Below are positions 25,501 through 33,231 of a stretch of DNA of 64,000 bases, one piece after another; the stretch's first letter is position 1; every line of letters begins with the position of its first letter. The notes beneath the pieces are model-generated. The model ran no database searches. It was given only the letters and a program-made list of their open reading frames with translations, and was not told the DNA's origin. The position numbers were made by a program, and so were the translations under genes. The DNA comes from Mycolicibacterium aubagnense (lineage in GTDB: Bacteria > Actinomycetota > Actinomycetes > Mycobacteriales > Mycobacteriaceae), in the NCBI RefSeq assembly GCF_010730955.1, contig NZ_AP022578.1, forward strand, positions 62,001-126,000. The letters are read 5' to 3'.

Positions 25501-28406
25501 TCGGCGGTGGACAGGTAAATGTGGTTCTCGACGCGGCCGCGGGTCATGGCCACGTACAGCAACTGACGGAACAGCGACCCCGCCCCGACAACGTGGCAGG
25601 CGTGCCCGGCAGTGAGGCCTTGGGCGGAGTCGATGGTGGACGCATAGCCCAGGGTGACTTGCGTTTTGACGTATTTTGCGGGCAGATGCACCATCCGGCC
25701 GGTGCCCAGATGCTTGGCGTCGATGGCGCCGTCTTCGTGGGTTTCGATGATCTGGAAGCGGTAGCCGTTGCGCACGAAGTCGGTGCGGCTCAACCGCAGA
25801 TGCCGCGCGTTCTTGCGGGTCCGGATGATGTCACCGGGGGAGGCGTGCAGCAGGTCCGCGAGCACGATTTCGTGCCCGTGCAGCGTGCCGGGCTCGGCGG
25901 CGGCGAGCCGATCCCGGCGGGCCCGCTCGTTGAGCGCATCGACGATGTCGTTGGTCGGGGCGAGCAGAACACTGTCGCGGCCGGCGTCCAGATCGGCGGC
26001 CCACGAGCGGTATGCCATGTCCGCGGCGGTCTCTTCGGCGCCGACGTGGACGCGCCCGTTGTCGACGTAAAAGCCCAGTCCCATCGGGTCGCCGCGCCGA
26101 AGCGCCAGTGTCGCAGCGCCTTCGGCGGGCGAGACGAACCGCACCAATTCGGTGAGGGTCAGCGCGTCGGTCTCGGCCGCGATGTCGCGCAGGACACCGC
26201 CGGCCGACACCGACGCGAGCTGTGCGTCGTCGCCGACCAGGCGCACCGTCGCACCGCGCGCGATCGCGTGGGAAATGACCGCGTCCAGCGCGAGGGTGTC
26301 GGCTTTTCCGGCCTCGTCGATGATCAGCAGCGTCTCGGGGGTGATCTGATCGAACCATTCCGGCGCGGTCCACAACGTTCGTCCGGCGGCGAGGTCGGCG
26401 TACTTGGCGAGGGTGTCAGTGGGCGCGGACAAGTCGGTGGACAGCTCGATCGCGGCGGCGGCGGTGGGAGCCAGACCGATCACCTGACCACCGGAGGTAC
26501 GCCAGGCGTGCGACAGGGCCGCCGTCGCCGTGGTCTTGCCGGTGCCGGCCGGGGCGAGCGCCAGCGCGAGACTTCGGCCGCTGGTGGCCATCTCTTCAAC
26601 GAGGGCAACCTGCCCAGGATTGAGCGTTTTGCCACGCGCTGCCGAATCCGCCAGTGCCAGTTCAACATCGGCGTCGCTGATCGCCCGGCCGCTCTGCTGG
26701 TGCGCCGCGGCGATGATCCGCCGCTCCGCAGAGAGCACTTCGGCCGAGGTGAACATGGCCGCCCCGTGGCGGGTGTAGACGCTGGCACCGTCGCGGCGCC
26801 GCAACAGTTCGGGCTCGGACAGATCCCCGTCGCTGATCCGCGCATGCGCCACCGACAACGGCTCCGAGAGCGCGGCGTCACTGATCTTCTCGGCCAAGTC
26901 GGTATCGGCAGCGTGCCCGGTGGCCCGGATGATCCGCTGCGCCTCGGCGAGCACATGGTGGCGCTGCCAGGTCGCGCGGGCCGCCGACACGGTGGCGATG
27001 ACCTCGCGTGCCCGGTCGCTGATCCACGCGTCGGTGGCAACCTCGACCTGCTGGGCCGGCGTGGACAACGTCGCGCCGAGCATGCGGGTAACGGCGCGCA
27101 CATCGCCGAGAACCTCGACGGCCTGGGTGTACCAGGCTTGCCGCTGCTCGACCAGCGAGCGCGGCTCGTGCTTGGCTTCGCGGGTCTCCAACGTGGCCTG
27201 CTGATCGAGGGCGATCGACTCGGCCATCGTTGGCTCGCGGCCGTGTGCGGCGTGAAACTGCTTGGCCAGATCGGCCTTGCGGGCGGTGATCGCGGCGCGC
27301 CGCGAGGACATCGCGTCGTTGAGTTCGGCCGGGACGCCGACGATTTCGCGGACTGGGCGCTTGCCGCGACGGTTCGAGTTGACCTCGTTGAATCGGACCC
27401 CGACGCGGCGCACCATGTGCGCCTCTAGGCGGGTGTTGTAGAACTCCGAGGCCGCCACCCCGAACCGGTGCAGGGGCTGTCCGTCCAGCGCCAGCCAGCG
27501 CACCACGCCGTGCTGATCGACGGTGGCGACCTTGTTGGAGATGGCCACGTGCGTATGCAGATCAGGGTCGCCGGCGCGCGAATCGCGGTGCGTGAACGCC
27601 GCGCCGATGAAGCCGGTGGTGTCCAGTTGCGCGATGCCGTTGGTGCCCGAGCGCGTCAGCGCCGCCTGACCTTCGAGCCAAGCCAGGGACTCGGCAACCG
27701 CCGCATCGTGGGCGCCTTCGATCTCGCGCGCGGTATCCATCGGGGCGACCGCCCACAGCACCGAGACGGACTTCACCGGCGAAAATGTGAGGTCGTATCC
27801 GGCGACGGCGGTTGTGCGCGTACGGGTTTCGCGGGCGAGGAAGCCTGACAATTCGCGGTCGTCGGCGGGCGCGCGGCCGTATTGTTCGGCGAACTTTTCG
27901 CGCGCGATGGTGGTGCGAATCGTGGCGCGTACGGGCGCGGCGATCGGGGTGTCGCCGGGCAGTCCGGCTGCGTTGTTGTGTTCGCGGTAGGCCTTGGCCA
28001 GGGCGCGAAGAAATTCGTTGTCGTCGTCGCCGATGTAGAACTCGCGACCGAGTTTGGCCGCGTTTTGGGCCGCGCGGCCGTGCATGCCTCGTCCGGTGAC
28101 GTACAGCGAAATCGCTTCTGCGTTGGGGTGGTAGCCCTCCCCGAACAGGGCCTCCATCTGTGCTTCGGTGACCTCTGAGCCGGCGTCAACCGTCCAGAGT
28201 TTGGTGAGGGTTTCGGTCGGTACCCAGCGGGCTCCGGTGTCGGTCAACGAGCCCAGCCCGGAGCCGACCCAGCGGCCGGGCGTTTCGCCTTTGGCGGTGT
28301 AGTAGTCCGACAGGCTGGTGCGGCCGCGTTCGGTGGCGTCGACAGCAGCGACCTGCCGGATCAGGTACTTGTACCCGTCTCCGGCGGTCAGCTTGTGCAA
28401 GGACAT
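22584..28406 (-). CDS. TrwC/MobF-type conjugative relaxase-helicase
   Basis: A 1940-residue protein (ATG 28406 after GGGAG; GTG 28409 also in frame). The N-terminal relaxase domain (about 1-330) has the three-His metal site: His in FTHRDS near 274 and His-x-His in DPDLHTHVAISNK near 285-287. Candidate nicking tyrosines are in DYY near 36-37. The central helicase has Walker A GTGKTT near 622 and Walker B LLIIDEAGKAD near 696, with later RecD-like motifs (VTLGYASTIDSAQG, YVAMTRGRVENHIY). A long helical C-terminal region follows. It nicks oriT and unwinds the strand for transfer. It is large compared with TrwC (about 970), like actinobacterial TraA proteins. Confidence 0.92.
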   Translation of the reverse strand: MSLHKLTAGDGYKYLIRQVAAVDATERGRTSLSDYYTAKGETPGRWVGSGLGSLTDTGARWVPTETLTKLWTVDAGSEVTEAQMEALFGEGYHPNAEAISLYVTGRGMHGRAAQNAAKLGREFYIGDDDNEFLRALAKAYREHNNAAGLPGDTPIAAPVRATIRTTIAREKFAEQYGRAPADDRELSGFLARETRTRTTAVAGYDLTFSPVKSVSVLWAVAPMDTAREIEGAHDAAVAESLAWLEGQAALTRSGTNGIAQLDTTGFIGAAFTHRDSRAGDPDLHTHVAISNKVATVDQHGVVRWLALDGQPLHRFGVAASEFYNTRLEAHMVRRVGVRFNEVNSNRRGKRPVREIVGVPAELNDAMSSRRAAITARKADLAKQFHAAHGREPTMAESIALDQQATLETREAKHEPRSLVEQRQAWYTQAVEVLGDVRAVTRMLGATLSTPAQQVEVATDAWISDRAREVIATVSAARATWQRHHVLAEAQRIIRATGHAADTDLAEKISDAALSEPLSVAHARISDGDLSEPELLRRRDGASVYTRHGAAMFTSAEVLSAERRIIAAAHQQSGRAISDADVELALADSAARGKTLNPGQVALVEEMATSGRSLALALAPAGTGKTTATAALSHAWRTSGGQVIGLAPTAAAAIELSTDLSAPTDTLAKYADLAAGRTLWTAPEWFDQITPETLLIIDEAGKADTLALDAVISHAIARGATVRLVGDDAQLASVSAGGVLRDIAAETDALTLTELVRFVSPAEGAATLALRRGDPMGLGFYVDNGRVHVGAEETAADMAYRSWAADLDAGRDSVLLAPTNDIVDALNERARRDRLAAAEPGTLHGHEIVLADLLHASPGDIIRTRKNARHLRLSRTDFVRNGYRFQIIETHEDGAIDAKHLGTGRMVHLPAKYVKTQVTLGYASTIDSAQGLTAGHACHVVGAGSLFRQLLYVAMTRGRVENHIYLSTAESDPHRVLAPKATHPETAVDVLSKALARDGAQISATTAARDALDPFKRLGPAAEMYDDALGTFAENLAGADTMAAIDAAADELHAGLTGMPAWPTLRKHLATVAVKGRDAVAALQEAAGRRELGTAADMAAVLDWRLDTAGEHSLGIGPLRWLPSIPEQMAAINQWGPYLANRDALITELANDIRAQVASWTPSTAPAWSKPILSANPQLAAEIAVFRAAHNVETEDTRLLGAPQYAARPRKIQLLLEKHAVEAIAQHNPDTRRWERLIDHIDPRIRTDAYWPQLAVRLAQVAPSRPDLATLITTAAEAGPLPDELPAAALWYRLDGELSPIATLDTTHAHLRPPWTRELHNSFGSAAAQAITADEAWPALVAAIAAADPRRWTATDLLHVAAEQLADADPDRTIPTYHYARLITYTVDLLCTPHQASADLPEHPPLSLEEEELLPHDPEAPWIDMSAEPHPYHDVEPWPDQADHPANDASVIDFNDLSRTRPAVPAVPVAVSNVYLLRDQYAATTAHLAALERDVAIFNGPAMRAAAEQISAMRERADADRPYLMAVHEVIAAWADADHDYDEALTFHAWTRDQLAALHADPDADELDITSARGMVELAAMRLGTTPAERYQPQLAAAHAARAEAAGGAQNIISNHDIDNFLAELHARDLEMVDQARYDNQLVRKHLDAAERTVAAAFADAETRTAEHVAAQIDDLDTELRVLDVAGQHQSARALRIAPTATAGLTDNTAAALRSIAELPFTVSVVHAHPDTERTTALHILHSAATDAGRKVLWCGPTEEQAAAAQRDNLADGATTIDAAHAEFTSDSASAMPAGGLIIVDHAQAAQPEQIADLAEHAAQANAGLILIDTSSGTWPPEPADRMMKLLSAELPWNRALTTAPSVATSHAGAPDLDPVVAQLRRVTPDVLTDQLRDALEHADRVRAENLAAYRRHQDANWLRTRSHNQGLQRTQANTVDLTDD

Positions 28407-28699
28407 CACGGCCGTTGGTCTCCCATCAGGCCGGACGTTATGAACTGGGGCGCACCGGTTTCCATCAACACCCCGGTGGTTGTTACCAAAACGTGACCTT
28501 AATGCAAGAGGTGTGTCGTTTCTGGTGGGGCTGTGAGGTTCCTGGAAATGGAAACCGGTAATCGGTTTCTGTGGGTTGACTGTGAACGGGGCGGCGAGTT
28601 GGGATTCACGAAAAGGCGCGGGGACGACAACAACTGACGGACGGCGAAGTTGGTTGCGTTGCTGGAGATGGATTGCGCGGCGGTTCTAGGGTGCGGGAC
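28407..28699. other. Candidate oriT region between relaxase and divergent accessory gene
   Basis: This 293-bp gene-free interval has lower GC than its neighbours and several repeats. A hairpin, GAAACCG / CGGTTTC around GTAAT, lies at 28551-28569. The inverse ACCGGTTTCC occurs near 28455, so GAAACCGGT is present in both orientations about 95 bases apart. Plasmids of this type usually carry oriT beside the relaxase gene. The nic site cannot be placed from sequence alone. Confidence 0.5.
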
Positions 28700-29227
28700 A
28701 TGGAAGTTAAGTCGATGGCGCAAGCGCGCCGGAAAATCAAAGAAGCGCAAGCCCAGGCCAACGCCGAGCGGGTGAAGCGCGAACGCGACAACGTTGAAGA
28801 TGCGGCCGTGGTGATGGTCGAGCTCGGAAAGGTCGGGGCGGTCGATACCTGGGAAGCGGAGCAGCTGCGCGAAGTGCGGGTCGAAGCTGAGCGGCGTCGG
28901 GATGAACGTCGCAGCGAGGCGGCGACGGCATTGCGACGGATGCAGGATCGGGGCGAAACACTCACCGCGATCAGCGAATTGGTGGGCGTGCCGGTCGCGG
29001 AACTGCGTGTGCTGACCAAGGTCGCCGCGTCAGGGGCGACCTTGGTCAGCGACGATGTGGGCGCGGGTTCCGACGGGGTCGGCGCGGCGCCGGACGCACT
29101 AGGTGGCGGCGCGGGCCAGGAGGTTGGCGGAGAGGCCGGCACGCGAGCTGGCGGCGCCAACGGCTCGGGCGCGGAAGCACTAGGTGAGGTCCTGGCGGGC
29201 GCGTCGACCGCTGGGCCTACGGCATGA
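28700..29227 (+). CDS. Helical charged protein divergent from the relaxase, possible relaxosome accessory
   Basis: ATG 28700 is chosen after the low-bias leader (the frame extends to 28673). The 175-residue product has a strongly charged coiled-coil-like N-terminal half (MAQARRKIKEAQAQANAERV), a short helix-turn-helix-like segment (GETLTAISELVGVPVAEL) that may bind DNA, and a Gly/Ala-rich, disordered tail. Small plasmid proteins encoded opposite TraA/TrwC relaxases often help oriT recognition. That role is inferred from position and from the possible HTH only. Confidence 0.55.
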   Translation: MEVKSMAQARRKIKEAQAQANAERVKRERDNVEDAAVVMVELGKVGAVDTWEAEQLREVRVEAERRRDERRSEAATALRRMQDRGETLTAISELVGVPVAELRVLTKVAASGATLVSDDVGAGSDGVGAAPDALGGGAGQEVGGEAGTRAGGANGSGAEALGEVLAGASTAGPTA

Positions 29228-29482
29228 ATGGCCGGGCGCGGCACGCGACCGGCCATTCAACGACTGGTCGCTACGCAATCGACGTAGTGGATGGCCGCTT
29301 TCACAGGGGGCAGACGTCCGGCGGCCGCGACGTCATCGCTGAGCTGACCGGGCGCCGGCGGCTCGTGGACATCCAGTCACGATTGTCGTGTCCAGCGGGG
29401 GCGCTGCGACCAACGGTCGGGACCTGTGTCCAAATGTGTTGGGACAGTCCGGCTTGTCGGTGCCGATGCCTATTGTGCGGGA

Positions 29483-29992
29483 ATGCGGGTTGCCATGGCT
29501 TCTGCCTTGTGGGTCGCTACGTTCATTCACCGGGCGGAGTGCGCGCGTTTCGACAGTTTCATCGTGCGGGGGCCGACGGAGGCTGACTGTGACATTTTCG
29601 CGGGCGCGATCGGCAAGGACGGCTATGGGCGGTTGTGCATCTACCGCGATGGTGTCGAATTGTGCGTGCGGCCCAACAGATACGCGTTGGCTCGCTCGCT
29701 GGGGCGTCCGCTGGAGGGCACCGTGCTGGCGCTGCACGAGTGCGATATCCCGCTGTGCGTGAAGATCAGCAGCCCGGGGAGTCTGCGCCAGCACGTGGTG
29801 GCAGGCAGTCAGCGCGACAACATGACCAGGATGGCTCGGATGCGGCGCGGCGGGGGTCGGGCGGTCGTGCCCAGTAATGGATTACAGGAGCGGCGGGAGC
29901 GCTCGGTGGCGCTGCGCGCTGCGGTGCGCCATGGATGGGACGCGGTCGCTGTTGAGGCAGCACTGTTGGGCACTGAGCTCAAACTGTGGTGA
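29483..29992 (+). CDS. HNH-endonuclease-like protein
   Basis: About 169 residues from ATG 29483 (GTG/ATG alternatives lie on both sides). The pattern ALHECDIPLCVKISSPGSLRQ followed by HVVAGSQRDNMTRM matches the His/Cys HNH core found in small phage and plasmid homing-type nucleases (H-CDxPxCV ... H ... G-xxxDN). The earlier DGYGRLCI fits the first strands of that fold. No partner gene adjoins. It may be a selfish nuclease, a recombination protein or a degenerate copy. The interval 29228-29482 holds no other feature. Confidence 0.6.
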   Translation: MRVAMASALWVATFIHRAECARFDSFIVRGPTEADCDIFAGAIGKDGYGRLCIYRDGVELCVRPNRYALARSLGRPLEGTVLALHECDIPLCVKISSPGSLRQHVVAGSQRDNMTRMARMRRGGGRAVVPSNGLQERRERSVALRAAVRHGWDAVAVEAALLGTELKLW

Positions 29993-30051
29993 TATCGCCA
30001 GCCCTGGCGGTCAATGACTCGATCCGCCGGACAGCAGCAGATACGACCGCT

Positions 30052-30675
30052 TCAGGCGATGTCGGCTAGGTCGAGGAGTGCGAGCTGGGGCTGTAGGCCG
30101 CGTGCCTCGGCGATGATGTCGGCCATCGACAGGTCGGCACGGAAGCGGTGACCGGCGGCTTCCTCGACCGCGGCGTACCGGTCGGCCAGGATCGGGTTGA
30201 GGCGCGCGGAGCACACCAGATCGGCGCGGGATGCGAGGACGCAGAATCGGCACGACAGGCGGGTCATGCCTGCGGCGTAGGCGGGGTGTGCCCGGGTGCC
30301 GGCGGCGGCGATGCGCTCCCAGACTTCGGTCACGGTGAGGTGGTGGATGGGGTACCACTCGTCGACGCGGCGGCGGCCATTGGATGCCGACGGGTTGGCC
30401 GTGTAGACGGCGCGTCGGGCGCGGGCGCTGCTTTCCTCGGCGCGCAACCCCATGACTTTGAGTAGGCGCACTGGGCGGCCGGTGACGCGGCCGCTGTCGC
30501 GCAGTTCGGCGACCAGCTTGGTCATCACGGTGCGGATCGGGCCGCGCTTGTGGTCGGAGGTGCACCACCGGCGCGCGGCGTCGGGCCACATGCCGCGCTG
30601 GGCGACGCGCTCAAGGATGGTCTCGGTGTGGCCGTCGGCCGCGGCGGCGGCGACGATGAGGGCAGTCAGGCGCAA
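30052..30675 (-). pseudogene. 5'-truncated PAPS-reductase/DndC-like gene
   Basis: The product holds the C-terminal two thirds of the family: WCTSDHKRGPIRTVMTKLV, MGLRAEESSARA and CRFCVLASRADLV. The N-terminal PP-loop (SGGKDS-like) that binds ATP is missing, and an in-frame TGA lies five codons before the first possible start (TTG 30675). It therefore looks like a remnant. Full-length relatives are phosphoadenosine-phosphosulfate-reductase-like proteins on phages and plasmids, some in DNA phosphorothioation. The CPBP gene begins just beyond the break. Confidence 0.6.
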
Positions 30676-30752
30676 CCCATTTGGTCAGTGATCCATCTGA
30701 TCCGGCAGCACTCAGCGAAGTTCGGGCCGGGTTTCAAGGTCTGGATCGACAA

Positions 30753-31790
30753 GTGACACCAGTCGTTTCGGGTGTCAATGCGCTCATGGCAGCAGCGATC
30801 GCGCTGATCGGCGTCGACGGAGTGATCGGTCTGGTCGACGCCCGACCGCCGCACCGGGCGGCTGCAGCGGCGATCGTCCTCGTGCAACTAGTGGCTGCTC
30901 TCACCGTTGCGGCACTACTGACCCGCAGAGCAGTCAGTCGTTCAACGGTCGCCCTGTCGGTGTACGCCTTGAGCCTGGTGGCGGTGTTTGGTTCCCGTGC
31001 CGCAGGTGGTCTCGTGGGCTGGGTTTCTCATCGGTGCAGCGGTGGCGGCGCGGCGTTCCCGGACGTGTTCAGCCGGCTTCTCGAAGGGTCGGCGGGGGCC
31101 TTCGTTCTGGCCGCCGTCCTGGCTGCCACATATCCTAGTGCCGCACGGCTGCAACCTTTTTGGCGGGAATCGGCGCTGCTTCGCCTGTCTGGGTGCGCCT
31201 TCCTGGCGATGCTGGCGACACAGGTGGCAGGTAACGCTTACGTCAAGAGTGGTTTCGGAGCTGAGCCGTGGTGTCACATCGCAACAATGCAGGCGCTCCC
31301 GCCGGGGCCGGCGATCATGGACTCCATCCTCGCGGGCTTCCAAGAGGAGTTTGCGTTCACTGGCGTGGCCTGGGCACTGTTTGCCCGCGCCCGAATGCGG
31401 ACTCAATTGGGCGCTCTCGCAATCAATATCGTTGCGCGTCTGCTTCCGCACCTGTACTACGCGCAGATGGACAACGTCGGCCGGTGGGCGCTGTGGATTG
31501 CGATTTGGTCGGGCGGGATACTGGTCCTTGGCTTTGTCGTCATGCGGATTGACCTGCGCAAGAGAGCCAGTAACACGCCTATCCCAGCGATGGTGTGGGC
31601 GGCTATGACAGGAGTCGTTGTGGCGCACAGCTTCTGGGACCTGTGCGGTTCGGAAGCGGGGAGGCTGTTTGTCGTCTCCGCCATCGACGTGGCGGGCCTG
31701 GCCGCGATCGCGGTAACCATCGTTGTGATGCTCGTGCGGACTCTGAGATGGGTGGTTCGACGACGTCGGGCGAACAGCGCGGTCGAATGA
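30753..31790 (+). CDS. CPBP-family intramembrane metalloprotease
   Basis: GTG 30753 is preferred; the frame is open to 30681. The 345-residue product is a multi-pass membrane protein with the CPBP/Abi signature: GFQEEFAFTGVAW (paired Glu plus Phe near residue 198), LLPHLYYAQM (His) and VVAHSFWDL (His with Asp). CPBP proteins are intramembrane proteases related to CAAX prenyl proteases, often linked to bacteriocin immunity or membrane regulation. The substrate is unknown. It is adjacent to a broken PAPS-reductase gene with no clear operon. Confidence 0.72.
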   Translation: MTPVVSGVNALMAAAIALIGVDGVIGLVDARPPHRAAAAAIVLVQLVAALTVAALLTRRAVSRSTVALSVYALSLVAVFGSRAAGGLVGWVSHRCSGGGAAFPDVFSRLLEGSAGAFVLAAVLAATYPSAARLQPFWRESALLRLSGCAFLAMLATQVAGNAYVKSGFGAEPWCHIATMQALPPGPAIMDSILAGFQEEFAFTGVAWALFARARMRTQLGALAINIVARLLPHLYYAQMDNVGRWALWIAIWSGGILVLGFVVMRIDLRKRASNTPIPAMVWAAMTGVVVAHSFWDLCGSEAGRLFVVSAIDVAGLAAIAVTIVVMLVRTLRWVVRRRRANSAVE

Positions 31791-31925
31791 GCCCAGGCGG
31801 CGGGCATGCCCTGGTGCGGGGTGCGAGCTGGCGGTGGTGCGCCGGAAAAAGTCGTCCGCGCAGCGCCCCGTAAGCGGCTAGCGTGATCCCTAAGGGACGA
31901 AACCGATTCTCCGAAGGGAACTGCC

Positions 31926-32237
31926 ATGCCATACCTGGCCCAGCGGGATGCAACACAGCTGCTGCCCCAGATCGCTCCTCTCGGCGATCTGCTCGACCAT
32001 TACCGGGACGCCACCGAGCAGTTCGCTGCGAGTATCTACGAGACCACCGCCGTGAGGGGAGCCACGCGCGATGCTCTCGTGCGCAACGCCGAGGAGATCG
32101 AGGGTGCCGGCGCGAGGATGCATGGTGCAGCATCCCGGCGTATCAATGGTCTTCGCGAGAGCCTTGAGTTGGGCGTCCGTGTCACAGCTGAGGGTGCCGC
32201 GCATATCCGTTCGGTGGAAATCCCGGCTATTCTCTGA
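31926..32237 (+). CDS. Small helical hypothetical protein, 103 residues
   Basis: ATG 31926 follows GAAGGGA by 6 bases. The protein is largely helical (ATEQFAASIYETTAVRGATRDALVRNAEEIEG), with length and character like ESX-associated or EspC-like small proteins, but no WxG is present and I do not assign a family. The next reading frame, split by the Tn7-like element, begins directly after its stop. Before insertion the two were probably one operon. Confidence 0.6.
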   Translation: MPYLAQRDATQLLPQIAPLGDLLDHYRDATEQFAASIYETTAVRGATRDALVRNAEEIEGAGARMHGAASRRINGLRESLELGVRVTAEGAAHIRSVEIPAIL

Positions 32238-32264
32238 GTGCGGCGGAGCCCGCCGGAGACCGTT

Positions 32265-32388
32265 ATGTCAGGGCCTGCGCAATTCCGTCACAGTGACGAA
32301 TATTTTGAAGCTGCCATAGGTACGCGAATGGCGGTCCAGGGTTCGCGCAGCACGCTGTGGTCCACGGGCGCGAACCTCCTGCCGTTGA
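32265..32388 (+). pseudogene. 5' part of a small gene split by the Tn7-like transposon
   Basis: ATG 32265 (or GTG 32238) opens a frame beginning MSGPAQFRHSDEYFEAAIG. At the target duplication it meets the transposon. Removing the element and one copy of GTTGA joins it in frame with 58592-58812, giving about 114 residues. The joined product is unrecognised. The exact frame agreement supports a real gene. Confidence 0.6.
32384..32388 (+). repeat. Target-site duplication of the Tn7-like element, left copy
   Basis: GTTGA, identical to 58587-58591. Five bases is the duplication length of Tn7 and Tn5053 relatives. Confidence 0.9.
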
Positions 32389-32465
32389 TGTCCGTTCTCA
32401 TTGATTCTGGGGCATTCTCATTGAATCTGGGGTAAGTGCGTGTCTTTCTCATTGAATCTGGGGCA
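32389..32465. repeat. Left end of the Tn7-like element with three TnsB-type sites
   Basis: The motif TTCTCATTGAATCTGGGGCA occurs at 32395-32414 (T for the second A of GAAT), 32415-32434 (ending GGTA) and 32446-32465, all in the same orientation. The first two abut. The terminal TGTCCG precedes the first. Confidence 0.9.
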
Positions 32466-32484
32466 CGAGGCTTAGCGTTTATGT

Positions 32485-33225
32485 GTGCTGACGTCGGCTG
32501 TTTCGGCTGGGCCAGGTGTAGCGAGTGCAGTGGACTTGGAGTTCAACACCCGCGAGGGATGCACGCGGCAATCGCTGGACCGATGTGCTGCAACCCGGTT
32601 TGAGTTGGACTGTTCACCAGTGCGGAATTTCCCCTCGTTTCGAGGTCAGCGTAACTTTCCCGGGCTGTGGTGGTTCGCCACAACCGGCGCACATGTAGGT
32701 CACGAGTCCTGGGTAGAACGTGACCAGTTGATGGCGTTGGATGCCGATCCGGATGTTGTTGGTGTTCTGTCGCAACCATTTTGGATTCATTGGCGTGACG
32801 GCACGCGGCATGCTCCTGACTACTTCGTGCGGCGCCGCGATGGATCTGTCGTCGTAGTCGACGTTCGTGAGGACGACCGGATCTCTGACGCTGATCGGGA
32901 CGTGTTCGATCGGTCTGCCGCCACGTGCGCGATGGTCGGTTGGGATTACCTGCGTGTCGGTTCCCTCGATCCAGTGCTGCGGGCGAATCTACGTTGGTTG
33001 TCGGGTTATCGGCATCCGCGAGTATTGAAGATCGGTTTGGCTGATCAACTGGCGGAGGTCTTCGCTCGGGTCCGTCCGTTGATGGCTGGTGTGCACGCGG
33101 TCGGGACTCCTTTGGTGGTGCTGCCCGTACTGTTTCATCTGCTCTGGCACGGCCGTTTAGTTGCCGATCTGCAAGGAGCGGCACTTGGCGACGACACGGC
33201 GATTGGCCTCGGGACCGGGTGGTGA
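32485..33225 (+). CDS. tnsA: TnsA-like endonuclease
   Basis: A 246-residue protein with the TnsA N-terminal fold: GHESWVERDQLMALDADPDVVGV (catalytic Glu), HAPDYFVRRRDGSVVVVDVRED (catalytic Asp, with Arg where Tn7 TnsA has Lys) and a C-terminal region that in Tn7 contacts TnsC. It would cut the 5' strands and permit cut-and-paste movement. GTG 32485 is used; GTG 32530 is possible. It lies 20 bases inside the left end and 6 bases before the transposase gene. Confidence 0.82.
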   Translation: MLTSAVSAGPGVASAVDLEFNTREGCTRQSLDRCAATRFELDCSPVRNFPSFRGQRNFPGLWWFATTGAHVGHESWVERDQLMALDADPDVVGVLSQPFWIHWRDGTRHAPDYFVRRRDGSVVVVDVREDDRISDADRDVFDRSAATCAMVGWDYLRVGSLDPVLRANLRWLSGYRHPRVLKIGLADQLAEVFARVRPLMAGVHAVGTPLVVLPVLFHLLWHGRLVADLQGAALGDDTAIGLGTGW

Positions 33226-33231
33226 CCTGAC

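Noticed and set aside
24078..27428. Long open frames on the plus strand opposite the relaxase (about 300 and 780 codons)
   Set aside because: They mirror a GC-rich gene with strong domain evidence on the minus strand. Their products are Gly/Arg/Val-rich with no motif.
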